NCBI GenBank assembly: GCA_010015655.1
Contig: ML976775.1
Coordinates: forward strand, 46,905-96,322
Direction of reading: 5' to 3'
Origin: Bimuria novae-zelandiae CBS 107.79
Lineage: Eukaryota > Ascomycota > Dothideomycetes > Pleosporales > Didymosphaeriaceae
Length of the DNA: 49,418 nucleotides
The notes below the pieces were generated by a model, which was not told the origin of the DNA, did no database searches, and saw only the letters and a program-made list of their open reading frames with translations. Below are positions 9,313-22,061 of this stretch, in pieces; the first letter of the stretch is position 1, and the number at the start of each line of letters is the position of its first letter. A program made the translations under genes and the position numbers.

Positions 9313-11154
9313 GTTTATAAGCGAGCTGTCAGTATAAGCGAGCTGTCACCCCACCAAACTTTTCGCAATACATTACCTTGTTTCAATAATGGCTCAACCA
9401 CCTCCTGCTTAAATACTCTATAACGAAGCAGATATTCTTCTAGCTATCTTAGCTATTAATTAAGACTAGATCTAAAGCGAACAACGCGCTGTAGCAATCT
9501 ATAACGTCCCCTAAAGTATACTACGTAACTAACGCGCAGGAATCGTTGCGCAACGCAATTGCTAGCCTAAATTAAAAAAGCTTACTAAGCTAGAAGAGGA
9601 GGTGATTATCAGGTATATACTTGATTTGGATTCGCGAGGGTTTGCGCCTACCCTAGGTGCTGTATAAGATATGGCGGATAAGCTACTCGCTGAGCGTAGC
9701 GCTGGCCAGGTCGGTTAACTATGGCCGCGCAACTTTGTTAAGCGAACAGATCGCCTTACTACACAATTTAATTGGCCGTACGATTAACAGAGAGCTCTAT
9801 GTAAGGATCTAGAGATAATTAGGGCATGGTTTAACCTTGTAGCGCGTACTAAAGCTACCTACGGTATTTGTAATCAGGATACCTATAATTTCGACGAGAC
9901 TGGCTTTATAATAGGCAAGATATCGTCTTAGCTTGTTATTATAGGTTTAGAGAGACGCGGCAGGCTAAAGGCTATCTAGCTAGGCAATTGTGGGTGGACT
10001 ATAGTAATTTATGGAATTAACACTACTAGGTGGGCGATCCCGCCCTTTATTATCTTCCCTAGCTAGTATTACCTCTCTGCCTGGTACGAGGACGACAATA
10101 TACTACACGACTAGGCCTTTATAGTAAGCAACAATAGCTAGACTACTAACGAGCTTAGAGTAGAGTGGCTAAGATACTTTATTAAGTATATAGTAGAGCG
10201 TAGGGTAGGCGCGCGCTAGCTACTTATACTTAATAGCTATAAGAGCTATAACTCGCTTAAATTCTAGCAGCTTTGCAAGGAGAATAATATTTATACTCTT
10301 TATATGCCGCTATATTTGTCGCACCTTTTATAGCTACTTAATATAGGCTACTTCTCGCCGTTAAAGCGCGCGTATAGTCGCCAGATCGAGAGCCTAATGC
10401 GCGACTATATTAGCTATATTATAAAGCTAGAGTTCTTACTAGCCTTCTGCGCAGCCTATAAGTAATTAATTATAAAGGAGAATATCTACGCAAGCTTTTA
10501 AGGCGCTAGCCTAGTCCCACACGATCTAGAGGCGGTAATATTAAAGCTTAATATAAAGCTTCGCACGCCTACACCGCCTACGCTAGAGGTTACCCTTTAA
10601 GAAGCTAAAACACTAAGTAACGCGCACGAGCTAGAAGCTTAATTAACTTTAATACGTAATAGGATTTAAAAATATAAAAGCTTATTACCTGCTTCTATTA
10701 TTATAGCGCTTAATTAGCTTAAAAAGGGCGCTAAAGTAATAGCTTATAAGAGTACGCTTATGCGCGATCGGATCGCGAGGCTTAAACAGGTAAATAAGGC
10801 AGCTATATTACGAAGAAAGCGACAAAAGAAGCGGATACAGAAACAAGGCACCCTTACAAAGGCAGAGGCAGAGGAGATTATTACTTAAAAGGACGTTAAG
10901 CAGCAGCTAGAGAGCGAAACGCGTCAAGGTAGGGCGTAATTAGGTGCTGGTCGGCAGGCTTTAGCGCGCTGCAGCCGCTGCAGAGAGACTAGGCATAACG
11001 CGCGAACGTGTGCAAAGCGTACTATAGATACTACTTAATCTATAACGGCAATTGTATATAATTATTATATCGCGTTGTTGTGTTAAGTCACTATAAAGGC
11101 GATGAAAAGTTGGTGGGGTGACCACTCGCTTATACTGACAGCTCGCTTATAAAC
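9313..11154 (+). mobile_element. Fot1-like DNA transposon in Gypsy copy A (1842 bp)
   Basis: Ends read GTTTATAAGCGAGCTGTCAG inward from both sides and are flanked by TA (9311-9312 and 11155-11156). The left end has two tandem GCGAGCTGTCA motifs followed by CCCCACCA; the right end has matching halves with a small difference in the second copy. Size and TA target agree with Fot1/pogo elements (about 1.8-2.1 kb). It is less RIP-damaged than the host Gypsy, so it probably came in later. Confidence 0.87.
9389..11086 (+). pseudogene. Fot1-like transposase, killed by RIP nonsense changes
   Basis: The frame from ATG 9389 can be followed for 565 codons to TAA at 11084-11086 without any frameshift. 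About two dozen in-frame stops interrupt it, all TAA or TAG at places where Gln codons fit: C-to-T change in CAA/CAG. Recognisable blocks are the N-terminal DNA-binding region, YNFDETGFIIGKISS around the first catalytic Asp, WAIPPFIIFPS, LLILNSYKSYNS (second catalytic Asp now Asn), YFSPLKRAYSRQI, and a C-terminal CCHC knuckle CSRCRETRHNARTC. The protein would have cut and joined the element's ends at TA sites. Confidence 0.88.
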
Positions 11155-13846
11155 TATGTTAAAAAAATCCTAAAGTCTTTTATCCCCTAAATGCCTACTA
11201 CTATAAAGGAACCAACCGCACTAAAGTAAATAAAAATCTAGTACTTACTTACCTAAAACGTCCTAAACTACCTATATTAATCCTTTAAGGAAACGATAAC
11301 CCTACTAAGTAACGCAAACTAGTCTTTAATACTATATAATAAGAGGTAAAACACGATAAAGATAGCGCGTATAGTAAGATAAAGGCCTATATTAAGAACA
11401 GGCTTAGGAAGTTCGAACCTAGGTAGAAGTTATCTATTAGTATCTTAGAATATAGTATAGATAATTAAGGGTACCTATACTATAGGTTAAGATAATAAGT
11501 ACTAGAATTAGAATTTTTATAAATAAAGCTAATAGTAATTAAGTATAGTTCTTTAGCTTTAAGATATTTAAGATAAGAAAATACTTATAAAATATTTACC
11601 TAAGACTAATTCTTCTTAGGGATATCTAACTAAGTAAGGCAGTATATTAAGAACTATAATATTTATAAAAAAAAAACTAAACTATAGAGAGAAGCGAAAT
11701 AGGGCCTGCTAAAGCCCTTATTACTGCCTAAATAAGGATAAATGAATATTATAATAGATGTTTTACTACCCTACCTAAAAGTAACAGCTGCACCAATATT
11801 ATAATAATTATAAACAGACTTAGTAAAGACCCTAAGTTTATTAGTCTCTTAAACCTTAATATACTTATAATTATAATAGCGTTTTTTTAATACTAGGTAG
11901 CGAACTACTTCTTCCCCTCCTCTATTATATTAAATCGCGGGGGACAGTTCGTGAGCGAAATTTAAACTACACTCTATAAATAAGCAGGCATTAACTAAAG
12001 ACTATCTATAGTAAAGCACCTAAAAATAAATAGGTAAATAGAATAAATAAACTCTATCCTTAAAGCCTACCTTTAGGCATATTATAACTAGTAATAAGAT
12101 AATCAGATAAAGTAGCTTCCTATAGCTTAGATAGCTATTAAAGGGCGAGAAGCTATATTAATAAGAGTTGGCTTATTTTTCTTATTCTATAGCTAGAATA
12201 TTAAACTAGTTAAGAACTTCAAGGTTCGGAGATTGGTCTTAAAGCTTAAAACTAATATAAAGAAGGCCACGAAGACAATAATAATAAAAAGTTTAAAAAG
12301 GTTTTTAACTTTACCTAGGTAAAAATAGTAATAGCCTAATAAAATTAAGAGCTCCTAGTAAACTATTAATAAAAAGAATTCTCTGATCTTAAAGAAAGGA
12401 GATAAAGTATAGCTAAAGTAGAAAAACTACCTCTAAAACTAACGTCTAAGCAAGAAGCTTAACTGGAAGTAAAAAAAGTTTACTCTAAAAAAGGTAATAA
12501 ACTCTTACGTAGTAGAACTAGATATCCCGCTAAATATACACTTAAGATTCTATATAGATAGGCTAAAGTTAATCTTGTTAAACCCTCTCCCTAGTTAAAT
12601 TACTAATAACGCTTATCTGGAAGCAATTATTAGTAGATATTAATTATTCTTAGTTGCTTTAAGAATCGCTCGTATATACTACTATTAGAGAAAGACTTTA
12701 TGAATCTATTAGCAGGTATATTTGTGGTTCCTATTTAGGTAATATTAATATTCCTAGCTTTAACTTGCTCGCGAATCTATATCTAATATACTTTAATATA
12801 CCTTAGCTTTATGTCGAGCTTTTCTTTATTTTTGTTAGCGATAGAGACTGTTTGCTAGTTATTATAGTACAAAGTAGGTTAAATCTCTAGATTAAACCTA
12901 ATAGCTTTAAAGATATTTATCTACCAGGATAACTTAGTGCTAGTAGTTAATAGAGCAAATAGTTTAGCCTTAGTAGTTAATTTAGTAATAGATGATATAA
13001 TTTTTGCCTTCTCGTTAATAACTATTTTATCGAGATTAAATAAATAGGTATAAAAGCTTCGAGTAGTATTAAAATTATTAGTAAATAGAGTATTAAAGGC
13101 GTTAAAGAATAATAACTCCTTAGCTCCCTTATTATTAATTTAATAAATATAGTTAGCGTTTTTACAGCGTACTACTATTACTCTAATTACTTAAAATTAG
13201 AAGTTATATAAGTATTACTACATAGACTTAATAGTAGCAAGATACTTTTAGCTTAGATTATTTAGATAGCGGGCAGGTATTAAGTGCGTCTTTGCTATAT
13301 TAGGCTAGGTAAATATAAGATAAAACCTAGGTACCTAATTAGGATTTAATATAGGCAAATGCGTTCCTTATTAGGTTTATCTATACTTAAGGGGAGATAA
13401 GACTTGCGTAGAGGAACCTTAGGGTGTTAGCTTCTTTAACGTAGATTATAATCTTAGTAGACTTTTATAATATAAGAGTTTTAAATTATCTAGACCTTGC
13501 CTTTTATATAGTCTCTAATAATATATATTTTTGGGAACAAATATAGTTCTCTTAAGCTTTATATTTTATACTATTTTATAGACTTGCGTTTAAACTATTA
13601 ATAAGATTATTAATCGCCTTTACAGAAAAGGATAATAATATTATTTACGTAGTAGAATAGTATTAGCTTACTATTAGTAAATAGTTAAGGAATACCCTTT
13701 ACTTGCGTAAAGCCTATATTAACAAGTATCTTCTTTAGATATTTGTGCCATAGCGCTGGAGCATCCTTAAGCCCATATAGTGCTCGGCGTAGTCGCATTA
13801 TATTGCCTAGCCTGTCTCGGAACCCATCCGGAGTCCAGACGTAACA

Positions 13847-16800
13847 CACACACACACACACTTTATTAACGCCCGGCGGCTAAGCCGAAAGGGCTACTAA
13901 CGCTAATTTACTATTTTACTTCCTCTAGTAATCTTAGCCTTATTTAGCCTTTATATCTACATTGTTCTACTTCCTCTAGCAGGTTCTAATCTTATTTAGC
14001 CTATATTTAATCCCTTTACGCTTCCGTCCTTCTCTACTTGCCCTTTCTCTCTAATTTCTCGTGGGTTAGTAGTGTTAATCGCAGACTAGCTTAGAGTGCA
14101 TTCTCTAAGTGTTTAACGTCCTATCTTTAGCGGGTGAAGCGGCGCCTGCTTCTATGCCACGAGGTGATGTGTGGGGTGGGTTAATTGTGTGAGGTAGTTA
14201 GGAATCTTTGTTTATCTGCTGTTAGTTTGCGTTAAGGCGACCTATAGTAATTACAAACTGTATTATTGCTTGGACCGCGTCTATATTTGGAGCCTATTTC
14301 TCGTTATCCGTAGGGGCCTTTCTACCTAGGTAGAAAGACATGTTGCTTCTGTTTATTTGTGTACATTGTAATATCTCCGTCCTCTGCGTTGTCTATCTTC
14401 TATATTAGAAGAGAAAGTATTCTACTGTCTCTTGCGCTTATCTGCACTCGCACTAATCTATTATAAAGGCTCTAATTTAGTGTAAATATGCGTTTAACCT
14501 TGCTATACCTGTTCTAAGTTAGGCAAGTACGCTAGCTTCTTTTCGTGGTAGTTAATTATAGAGTTGCCGCGTATGCTTTCCCGATAGTGCTATATTAATC
14601 GTTTTAGAGTATTTTCTAACCCTTTCTAGTAGCCTTTTGGCAGTGCCAAGTTTTCTTACAATGTTAAGTGTTGTTAATTGTATCCTAGGGAGCGGTGCCT
14701 GTAGTATAGCGCCTGGTCTTGTGGCTTCCTTTGCCTTTCTTTTGGCGAGTGTTGCAAGTTTGTATTCTTCGCTCATTAGGAGCCATAGGAACGATATCGT
14801 ATTCCCCTCTCTTTCTAATGCTGTGATTAATCTGTAGATGCTACTAATATATCTCTGTCCTAATTATTGGTGCAGTCTTCTTAGTGTAAGTACGGTAGCT
14901 TTATTTCTTGTTACTAGTGCAATATTGCAGGACCTAAGCTTTAGTAGCATGTTTATAGTTTTTGCTATTGCTGCTAACTCCCCTACGTATAGGTTCTACT
15001 CTTCCCTCTTGCCCAGTGTGGTGGAGAGGACGAGAGTTTCATTATTACAGATTTTAATTACTCCGCCCATTCTTACTACACTATTCCGTAACGAGCTGCT
15101 TACGGCGATGCGTACCGCCCAGTCTAAGTTAAGGCTTAGTGCTACGTCCTTGGTAATCGTCTATGCTCTTTTCTCCTATGGCGCTAGTAGGCACGGATTA
15201 ATAGTTTCTAGTTCTTTTATTGTAATGCCCTTGAGCGCTTCTACTACTTGGTAAAGTGGCGAGCGGTGTTATCTCCTAAATTTTCGCATCTAGGATGTGT
15301 TCCTTTGAAGGGGGTTGCTCTTAGGTAGTGTATAAATATCCGTCTATAGCTTAGTCGCCTGTTTCTAGAACCATTCCTGCGCGCTGGAGATGTGTGCTTT
15401 GGCTTTCGCTACACTTATTACTACTGTAGTAAACGTCCCTACAATCGCCTGCGCTCTAATTCTTTAGACCCTATTAATAGGTTTTACGAGTTTATCTTTA
15501 AAGGCGTGTATCTAGATATTAGAGGCATAGTCTACTATTAGGGCGACTGTTACTGTAAAGAGTTGTCGTGCCGTAGTAGGGGAAAGGCCTCTAAGCTATT
15601 TAAGCTCTATTACTACTTCTAGGCCCTTAGCGGCTGCTCTCGCGATGTACTTCTAATACTTTAATTTAGCGTCTATAAGAACTCTAAGTATTTTAACGTA
15701 ATCCTTTAGTGGTACGGTTTGTCCTTTAATGGCAAACGGTTCGGTAGTACTCTTGTATAATTTACGAGTAAAGTAGATAATTGCTATTTTTTTTGCTTTA
15801 AACGTCGCTCCACTTCTTTTCTCCTAGTCTAGGGCATTGTTAATGATAGCTTTAATACCTTCTTGGTTGCTTTGTGCCGTAGGCCCCGAAACCTATGCTA
15901 TAAAGTCGTTGACAAAAGCTATCGCTCCTCCGTGGCTGTTAATACGTCGTTGTACCAGATCGGCATTAAAGAAGAGAAACAGGATTGGCAAAAGAGGAGA
16001 CTCTTACGGTAGTCTAGCCTGTAGTAAGTCTTGAACCTTAGAGGTCTGCCTGTTAACTTGTATCGTGGCAGTGCGTGCTAAGCAAAACGCCTCTATCTAC
16101 TATAGTAGCTTCTCTAGTATGCCTCGTGCTTTCATTCTCTGCAGCAGTCTCTCTTTACAGACTCTATTATACGCCCCTTTAACGTTAAAACTAATTAGGC
16201 TAACGATCTATTAACCCCGCCACGCGGTATAGATCTGCTCTTATAAGAGAACTAGTGCTTATTTAGCTAATCGTTATTTGCGAGCTCTAAAGTGGTTAGT
16301 AGAAAGGAGGCCGTGTACCTCCACTACGTGCGAAATCCTTTCTGTAACTACTAACTCTAGGAGCTTTCTAAGCGTCGCTACGAGTAAGATTAGCCTCTAG
16401 GCCTTTGCGATTGTATAGTCTTCCTTATTAGGGTTCTTAAGCGGGATAATCTTAGCGTGTTACTATTAGCTAGGTAGCACTCCCTCCTCTAGCGACTTTC
16501 GGAATAGCAATAAGACGTAGTATTTAACCACTAGCCAGGTCTGCTTCTAGACTATAGCTAGTAGGCTATTATCTCTTAGTGCCTTCTAAGGCTTTGCAGC
16601 GTGTAGCTACCTTTCTACCTCCTTAAGTATAATGTCTAGTATCTTGATAGGAGCTCTTTGCAGTTTAGGCCCTTTGTCTTCTATATTACTCGGAAGTAGG
16701 GGAAAGAATATAGCTAACAACTCCTCTACTTGCTCCTTATAGTCAGCCGTGGTTGTCCCGTCAGCTCTATTAAGTTATAGGATTTTCCCAAACGCCTCGC

Positions 16801-18355
16801 TACTAGCTTTTAGGTATTTAGCTACCTTCTAGATATTGTCGTTGTCTGCTAGAAACTCATTCTAGTGCCTTTTCTTTTGTTGCTAGATAGTATCGTGGTA
16901 CTGTTTTAACGCTCCTTTTGCTATTTCTTCTAGATCTGGCTTGGCTACACCTGCTCGCCTCTCGGCTCGGGCGCGGTTCCTCTAGTATATATAGATACAG
17001 CGTAGCTGCGTTAGGTCCTGGGTCCACCATCTTTTCGTGTAAGGTGATGGTTTAGCCCTAGGTGTTAGTGCGTGGACTGCCTCTGAGACTACTACCATTA
17101 GTCTATCTATCCTCTGCTGTACTGTGCCCTCTGCTAGGGCGGAGCCAAGTATCCTAGTAATCTTGTCGTTTATTTCTTTCTAAGGTGCGTTTTTAAGCAG
17201 AAGCTACTCCTGCTGCTATAGTATTAGAACTAAAGTATTGAAGAACGTTTAGATTATTTAGTGGTCGGAGCCATGTTCCGTTTTGTATATCGCGCATTTG
17301 AGCGCTATATTAGCCAGATCCTTTAATGCTAGAACTAAGTCGATAGTTGTCTCGTAGTCCCCGCTATGCCATGTCTTTGTGCCTTGTCAGAGTAGGCTGC
17401 TAAGTGTGAATTTATTTATTAGGTTAATAATTAGGTCTGCTTTGCCTTATCTCTCCACTGTTACGTCTTCTCCTCCCCAAAGCTGGTCGTGTTGGTTAAA
17501 GTCCCTGGCTAGTAGTATATCTACTACTGTGCTAGTATTCCGTCTAGCGTTATAGATAAGCTTGCGTAGGGTGTCGCATGATTCTTGTAGCACCCTTGGA
17601 TTTCCTCCGGGTATGTAGACTAACACCACTAGGAGTTAACGTTTATAAAGCCGTATAATCGCTGCTGTTATATCTAGGGACTTGACTTGTACTTGCTCCG
17701 CATCTACTTCTTTGTTAACCTAAAGCATGCTCTGGATTAGCCACCTCCCTTCCTACTAGGTTAACAGTACTATCTTAACCCACTTATAGTGTTGTATTAG
17801 GGTTATTAAGAGCTAGCCTTAAATCCTCTGTGCGTGCAGTTCTTAAATAGCTAATACTATTGCGTCTTGTATTTCTTTATCGTTTATTAGGCTGTTATGT
17901 ACCTCTCCTTGTTTTCTTACGTTTAGCTAGAACATGCTAAAGACTCTACTTATTTTAAGATAGGTAGAGCTTCTAGCAGTTTCTACTAAATAATTCGTGT
18001 AAACCTCCGCATGGGATGTACCTTAGTACTACTTTACTGTAGTTCTTATAGTAGTAGGCTTCTTTAGCGCACCTTGCGCACTTTTGTGCATTCTTGTATT
18101 AATAAGCCTTATAACTAATCTCCTGGCAGTTGTAGTATTACTCTAGTCGCGGTTGGTATTCGAATGCGCTTGTTGTGCCAGATTCTCCTCTAGCGTGAAA
18201 GAAGCCCTCTATGATGAGTCTCTTCGCATCGCTAGCCTTGTTGAGGTATACTAACATTGAGCTATAAGCTTTTGGAACGTCCTTCTTACTTAGCTATGCT
18301 ATCTTAACAACTATTGTTTCGTTTTCCTTGCTGAAGGCCTCTGCTGCTCCCGCTC
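13847..18355 (-). mobile_element. Non-LTR retrotransposon (LINE, probably Tad1-like), 4.5 kb
   Basis: It is flanked by a perfect 12-bp target duplication CCAGACGTAACA (13835-13846 and 18356-18367) and interrupts the Copia RT coding sequence exactly; removing it restores the Copia frame. The 3' end on the minus strand runs into a (TG)n tract (13847-13861) rather than poly(A). Composition is intermediate: many codons survive but many CAG-to-TAG changes are present. Confidence 0.87.
14400..18260 (-). pseudogene. LINE ORF1/ORF2 remnants
   Basis: Near 18200-18000 the minus strand shows Cys/His knuckle-like sequence of an ORF1 protein (KCARCAKEA, then PCGGLHELFSRNC). Then follow an AP-endonuclease block (open 17629-17447: YIPGGNPRVLQESCDTLRKL and DFNQHDQLWGGED), a reverse transcriptase whose active box near 15930-15910 reads AFVNDF in place of F-x-DD, and an RNase H-like C-terminal part. 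The latter includes an open stretch 14776-14552 and the downstream KHTRQLY block. The order EN-RT-RNase H fits fungal LINEs of the Tad1/I group. Multiple TAG/TAA stops show it is dead. The plus-strand frames at 14637-15254 and 15837-16034 are shadows. Confidence 0.78.
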
Positions 18356-21300
18356 CCAGACGTAACAGAGTCGGGCTAGATACGCGTTGAGAAAAGCATT
18401 CTTGACATCGTATTAGTAGGCAAGTAGCCCGAAAGCGCACATGATAGCAATGAGGAAGCGGAGCGTTCAAGCCGCGAGGGTAGCTGCGTAGGTATTATCC
18501 TAAGTTATCTATAGATCTCGTCACACGACTAGTGAAGCCTTATAGCTAGTTAAGTAGCTATTAGTATTAAACTTATATATAAAGCCCTATATTAGTAGCA
18601 AAGTCTTAGCATTAAAGTAATCTTTTATATTATTTTTTACTCTTTTAAATACGCCTTTATAAAGCTACTCCTTAAACTCCTTATGTATAGTAGTAAACTA
18701 CTTATTAGGATTAAAAGAAGATTTAACATTAGCCTAGTTCTTTAGTAGTAGTAGTAGATAATCGTAGTAAATCTTTTACTTTTTATTTAAGGATATCTAT
18801 ATAATTGCCGTAGCAAACGTTTACTAGTATAGAAACGCGTGCGTACTAAAATAGTCCTTAGGTGTATTATCTTTTTTATTACCTCCCTAATAACGGGATC
18901 CTAGAACAATATTATCTATAGTAATATTACGGTTTGTCTGTCTTAGTGCATTATTCTAACGGTAGTTTGGCGTAGTATCTCCAGGAGCAATCTCTCTCTA
19001 GCCTTTTAGTTAGGAACGATTATAAGTGCTAGGTACCGGTGTCTCTCTAGGTGTGGGTAATCTTCTATAGGCCTCCTAATGAATCTGCTCTTTAGCACTA
19101 TCTAGCCTAGTATCCTCTTCTTCTATCCTTAATATCATCCTCCACTGTAGGTTAATAAAGTATTATATTATAATAGTTTTATTTAATAACAGGGTCCTCC
19201 TTTTTATCTAATAAATTAATATTAAAAATAGTAACCACACGTCGTTCCTTCTTAGTTAAAAGCTAAGATTCTAGCAGAGAGTACTATTATTATTATAGGA
19301 AAATAACGTTTTAGATTTAAATAACCCTATTGCTTCCTAAAACCTAGATATAAAAGATATTTATTCCTTTATATTTAACTAGCTATATTTGTATTTCGAA
19401 ATAGAGCCTTTACTCTAATAACGTCTATATACGTTAAAGATAGCTTTACCTTACGTATAACTTCGTAGGGAGTCTTCTCACTAGTAACTTCTATTAGTAA
19501 TTAATTAAGCATATATATCGCTATTAAGCAGAGCTTATTTATTAGTGTCTTAAATAGATTTGCTATAATTCGTAAGGTCCTAATTATTATAATAATAAAA
19601 TTACTAGCCTTCTTAGTAAGACTAGTTATTTCTTTCGCCCTAATAGTATAAGGCTTAACTATAATGCCTAGGTCTTTAAAGATATCCTAGAGATTAGTAA
19701 AGCCTTTCTTATTATTATAGCAAATATATATAATAATAGCTTTAAATTAGGTATATATTTATACTAGTATTTATTAAATAGTGCGCGTAAGAGTCTCTTT
19801 CTTTTTATTATAAAAAGTCTTCCCTAAATAGTATCTACTACATTAATATATAGCGTGTAAAAGCTAATTATTCTTATTATAGTAAGTTTCGCTAGTTTTT
19901 TATAGTTATATAAAGTTAATACTAATACGTTTAAAGGGGCATATTACAGGCTCGCGTTAAGAACGTTAACTAATAATCTTTAAAAGCTTTAAGTTAATAT
20001 AATTCTTATATTCCTTTTATTACGGGACCTAAAGGCTAATAATAAGCTTAATACTATCTACTACTTACTCTAAGTGTTTAATAGCGCGTTGTCCTGCATA
20101 AGCTAGCATTAAATAGGCTTTTATAGGGGTGATATATAGAGGCTTGCGCTCTATATAGCTTAGTTTTAATTAAATCATAAATATGTACAACTCTGATGCG
20201 TTAGACGTGTTACCTTATTAGAGTCTGTTACCTATAGCTACCCTGCTTATTAAGTATACAGAATATGTCTATTAGAGCACTCCTTAAATAGAGATAGCTA
20301 TATTCTAAGTTAAACTTAATGCTAACTAATTAATAGCGTGAGAGTAACACTACTAACGTAAAGAATATAGGGATAAGTACTATTTATATTATAATTACGT
20401 AACGTTTGCTAGTTAGAGTCTTAATAAATAACTTAAGGTTTTCTTACTTATAGATCTGTAAGGCCTGCGTGCTGGCGAGTAGGATGTTATTTAGTTATCT
20501 ATCTTAGATTTTCTCCCAGGTCTTCGGCCAATGGTTTGTGACATGTAGATTAGAGCCAGGATCTAGTATCCACTTGTTAGTTAATAGCGGTGGAGGCTAT
20601 TAGATAGTAGCTATACTAAATATAGTAACAACCTAAGTAACGTTCTAGCTACCTTACTAGTGCATTACTACTCCTATTAAGTTTTAAGCATTTAATAGAG
20701 GATAATTAGTATTTATAGAAAAGTCGTTTTTATTTATATTATTATTATTTATAGTATTTACCTTATTACTAGCTCTTTTCTTAGCTCTAAATAAAACTAC
20801 GCTAAGAGGGTTGCCTTTGCCTAGTTTTCTCACTCTATTAAACTCGGCTGAAACAGCTGGGTTAAGCCTCTATCCAGCAGGTCGGAGAGAAGGCACCACA
20901 TATGAGTACTGCTTAAATAGGTGCTATTGTCCGCAGCTGCAAGTGACCGTACGTTTCTAGATGTTGCTATTAGTGCTTAGACTAGGACGTCCTAAAATGG
21001 CGTATGTTCTAAGTGCTAACGCTATAGGGTTTAAGGTGCGTTAGAACTATTAATAGTTCTTTATTAGTCTAACAAGATTTATATATAGTTTTATTTATTT
21101 TTGCTTACGTAATCTACTAGATTTCGTGCGTAATAAAGGATTTGTTAATTCTTTTAATTATTTAGAAAAAGTCCTGCTGTGCTTTGTAGTTTTAGACTTT
21201 GGGTAATTTTAGTTTAATTATATTATAAAGGATAGTAATGTAACTTTTATACTAAGTATTTATTTTTTTTTGTTATAGAACCTTCCTAACTTTATTATAC

Positions 21301-22061
21301 TACTTAAACAACTTATACTTCCGCTTTATTACTAATATATAAAATATCTTTTTAGGTTATAAAAGTTATTTATAGGGTGTTTTAGTATTTTTAATAATTA
21401 GAATATGACTGCTAATAATTATCCTAATAATCTTTTATATTAGGTTATTAAGAGCGTTCTCCTTCTTTTGCCAGGCTACTAGCTTTGTTGCATAGAACCT
21501 ATGCTAAAAGGTGTAGTCCTCTTATTTTGATCTCGTAAGTTTATCTAGCTTAATATTATTATTATAGATAATACCTAAATCTTTGTTAAATACGATATTC
21601 TTTTTAAATAAGCGTAGTAGTCGCTCCTTAGATTTCTTATTATTAACTTTCTTAATAGTATCTGCTGTTAAATCTAGGTTATAATAGTCTTAGATCTTAT
21701 ATACCTTAGTAGTCCTCTTTTATAGAAAAATCTACTTTAACTAATTGCTTAGCTTATTAAGGATAATTATCTTCTTAATAATTAGCTTGTCCTCTTTATT
21801 ACTTATTATAGCAAACTAGAGCTTATTAAGTTAATCTCTATTGTAGAAAGCGCGTGTAGTATGTAGGTAGAGTAAACTATAGTTAAATTAAGCGTATACT
21901 AGGCTTATAACTATAAGGAATACGATAGGTAGCAAGTGAGAATAAGAAATTAAGTTAATTATAATAAGCTAAATAGAGAAACTACTTAAGTAGCAAAGTC
22001 GTGATTAGCAACTAGTCTACATTAGGTTGTATCATGTGATATCTTACTCCACTCTAACAAA

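Larger units (their letters stand above)
5335..12612 (+). mobile_element. Gypsy-type LTR retrotransposon, RIP-degraded, 3' part missing (copy A)
   Basis: The element reads 5' LTR, gag zinc-knuckle region, protease/reverse transcriptase, then integrase region on the plus strand. It matches, segment by segment, the reverse complement of copy B at 32725-40218 (for example 11165-11200 with the stretch near 36430, and 12540-12612 with the stretch near 35040-35100). A solo LTR (7048-7247) and a Fot1-like element (9313-11154) are inserted in it. At 12612/12613 the match stops abruptly and Copia sequence begins. About 2 kb of 3' sequence present in copy B is therefore absent. Sequence is extremely AT-rich with dense TAA/TAG. 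Confidence 0.85.
12650..20600 (-). pseudogene. Copia pol remnant (protease, integrase, RT, RNase H)
   Basis: Legible minus-strand blocks: WILDPGSNLHVTNHWPKTWE near 20590-20510 (aspartic protease region), AYAGQRAIKHLE near 20100-20060 (GAG-pre-integrase), and TLRFLIAIMCAFGLL with YDVKNAFLNAYLARLCY near 18470-18360 (RT). RT resumes beyond the LINE with DGFRDRLGNIMRLRRALYGL near 13825-13765 and LFYYVNNIIILF near 13650-13615 (the YVDD box, altered to VNN). RNase H-like sequence follows to about 12620. The order is the Ty1/Copia order. Stops throughout make it non-functional. Confidence 0.75.
12613..22059 (-). mobile_element. Copia-type LTR retrotransposon, RIP-degraded, 3' LTR missing
   Basis: Read on the minus strand from 22059: an LTR end starting TGTTAGAGTGGAGTAAGATA, gag region, protease, GAG-pre-integrase and integrase, reverse transcriptase split by a LINE, and RNase H, which breaks off at 12613. 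It directly abuts the Gypsy-type LTR at 22062. The AT-rich sequence carries many stops. The 3' LTR expected after RNase H is absent, where the sequence jumps into Gypsy copy A. Confidence 0.78.

Noticed and set aside
13847..13861. (CA)n microsatellite
   Set aside because: Not an independent repeat: it lies exactly between the LINE and its target duplication and is best read as the LINE 3' tail.
14838..15254. 138-codon plus-strand frame with hydrophobic stretches
   Set aside because: Lies antisense to the LINE RT/RNase H region; no domain and no splice support.
20082..20100. Stretch TAGCGCGTTGTCCTGCATA shared with 26278-26296
   Set aside because: Here it encodes part of a Copia GAG-pre-integrase block, and at 26278 a Tc1 transposase block in another frame; flanks are unrelated, so probably chance.
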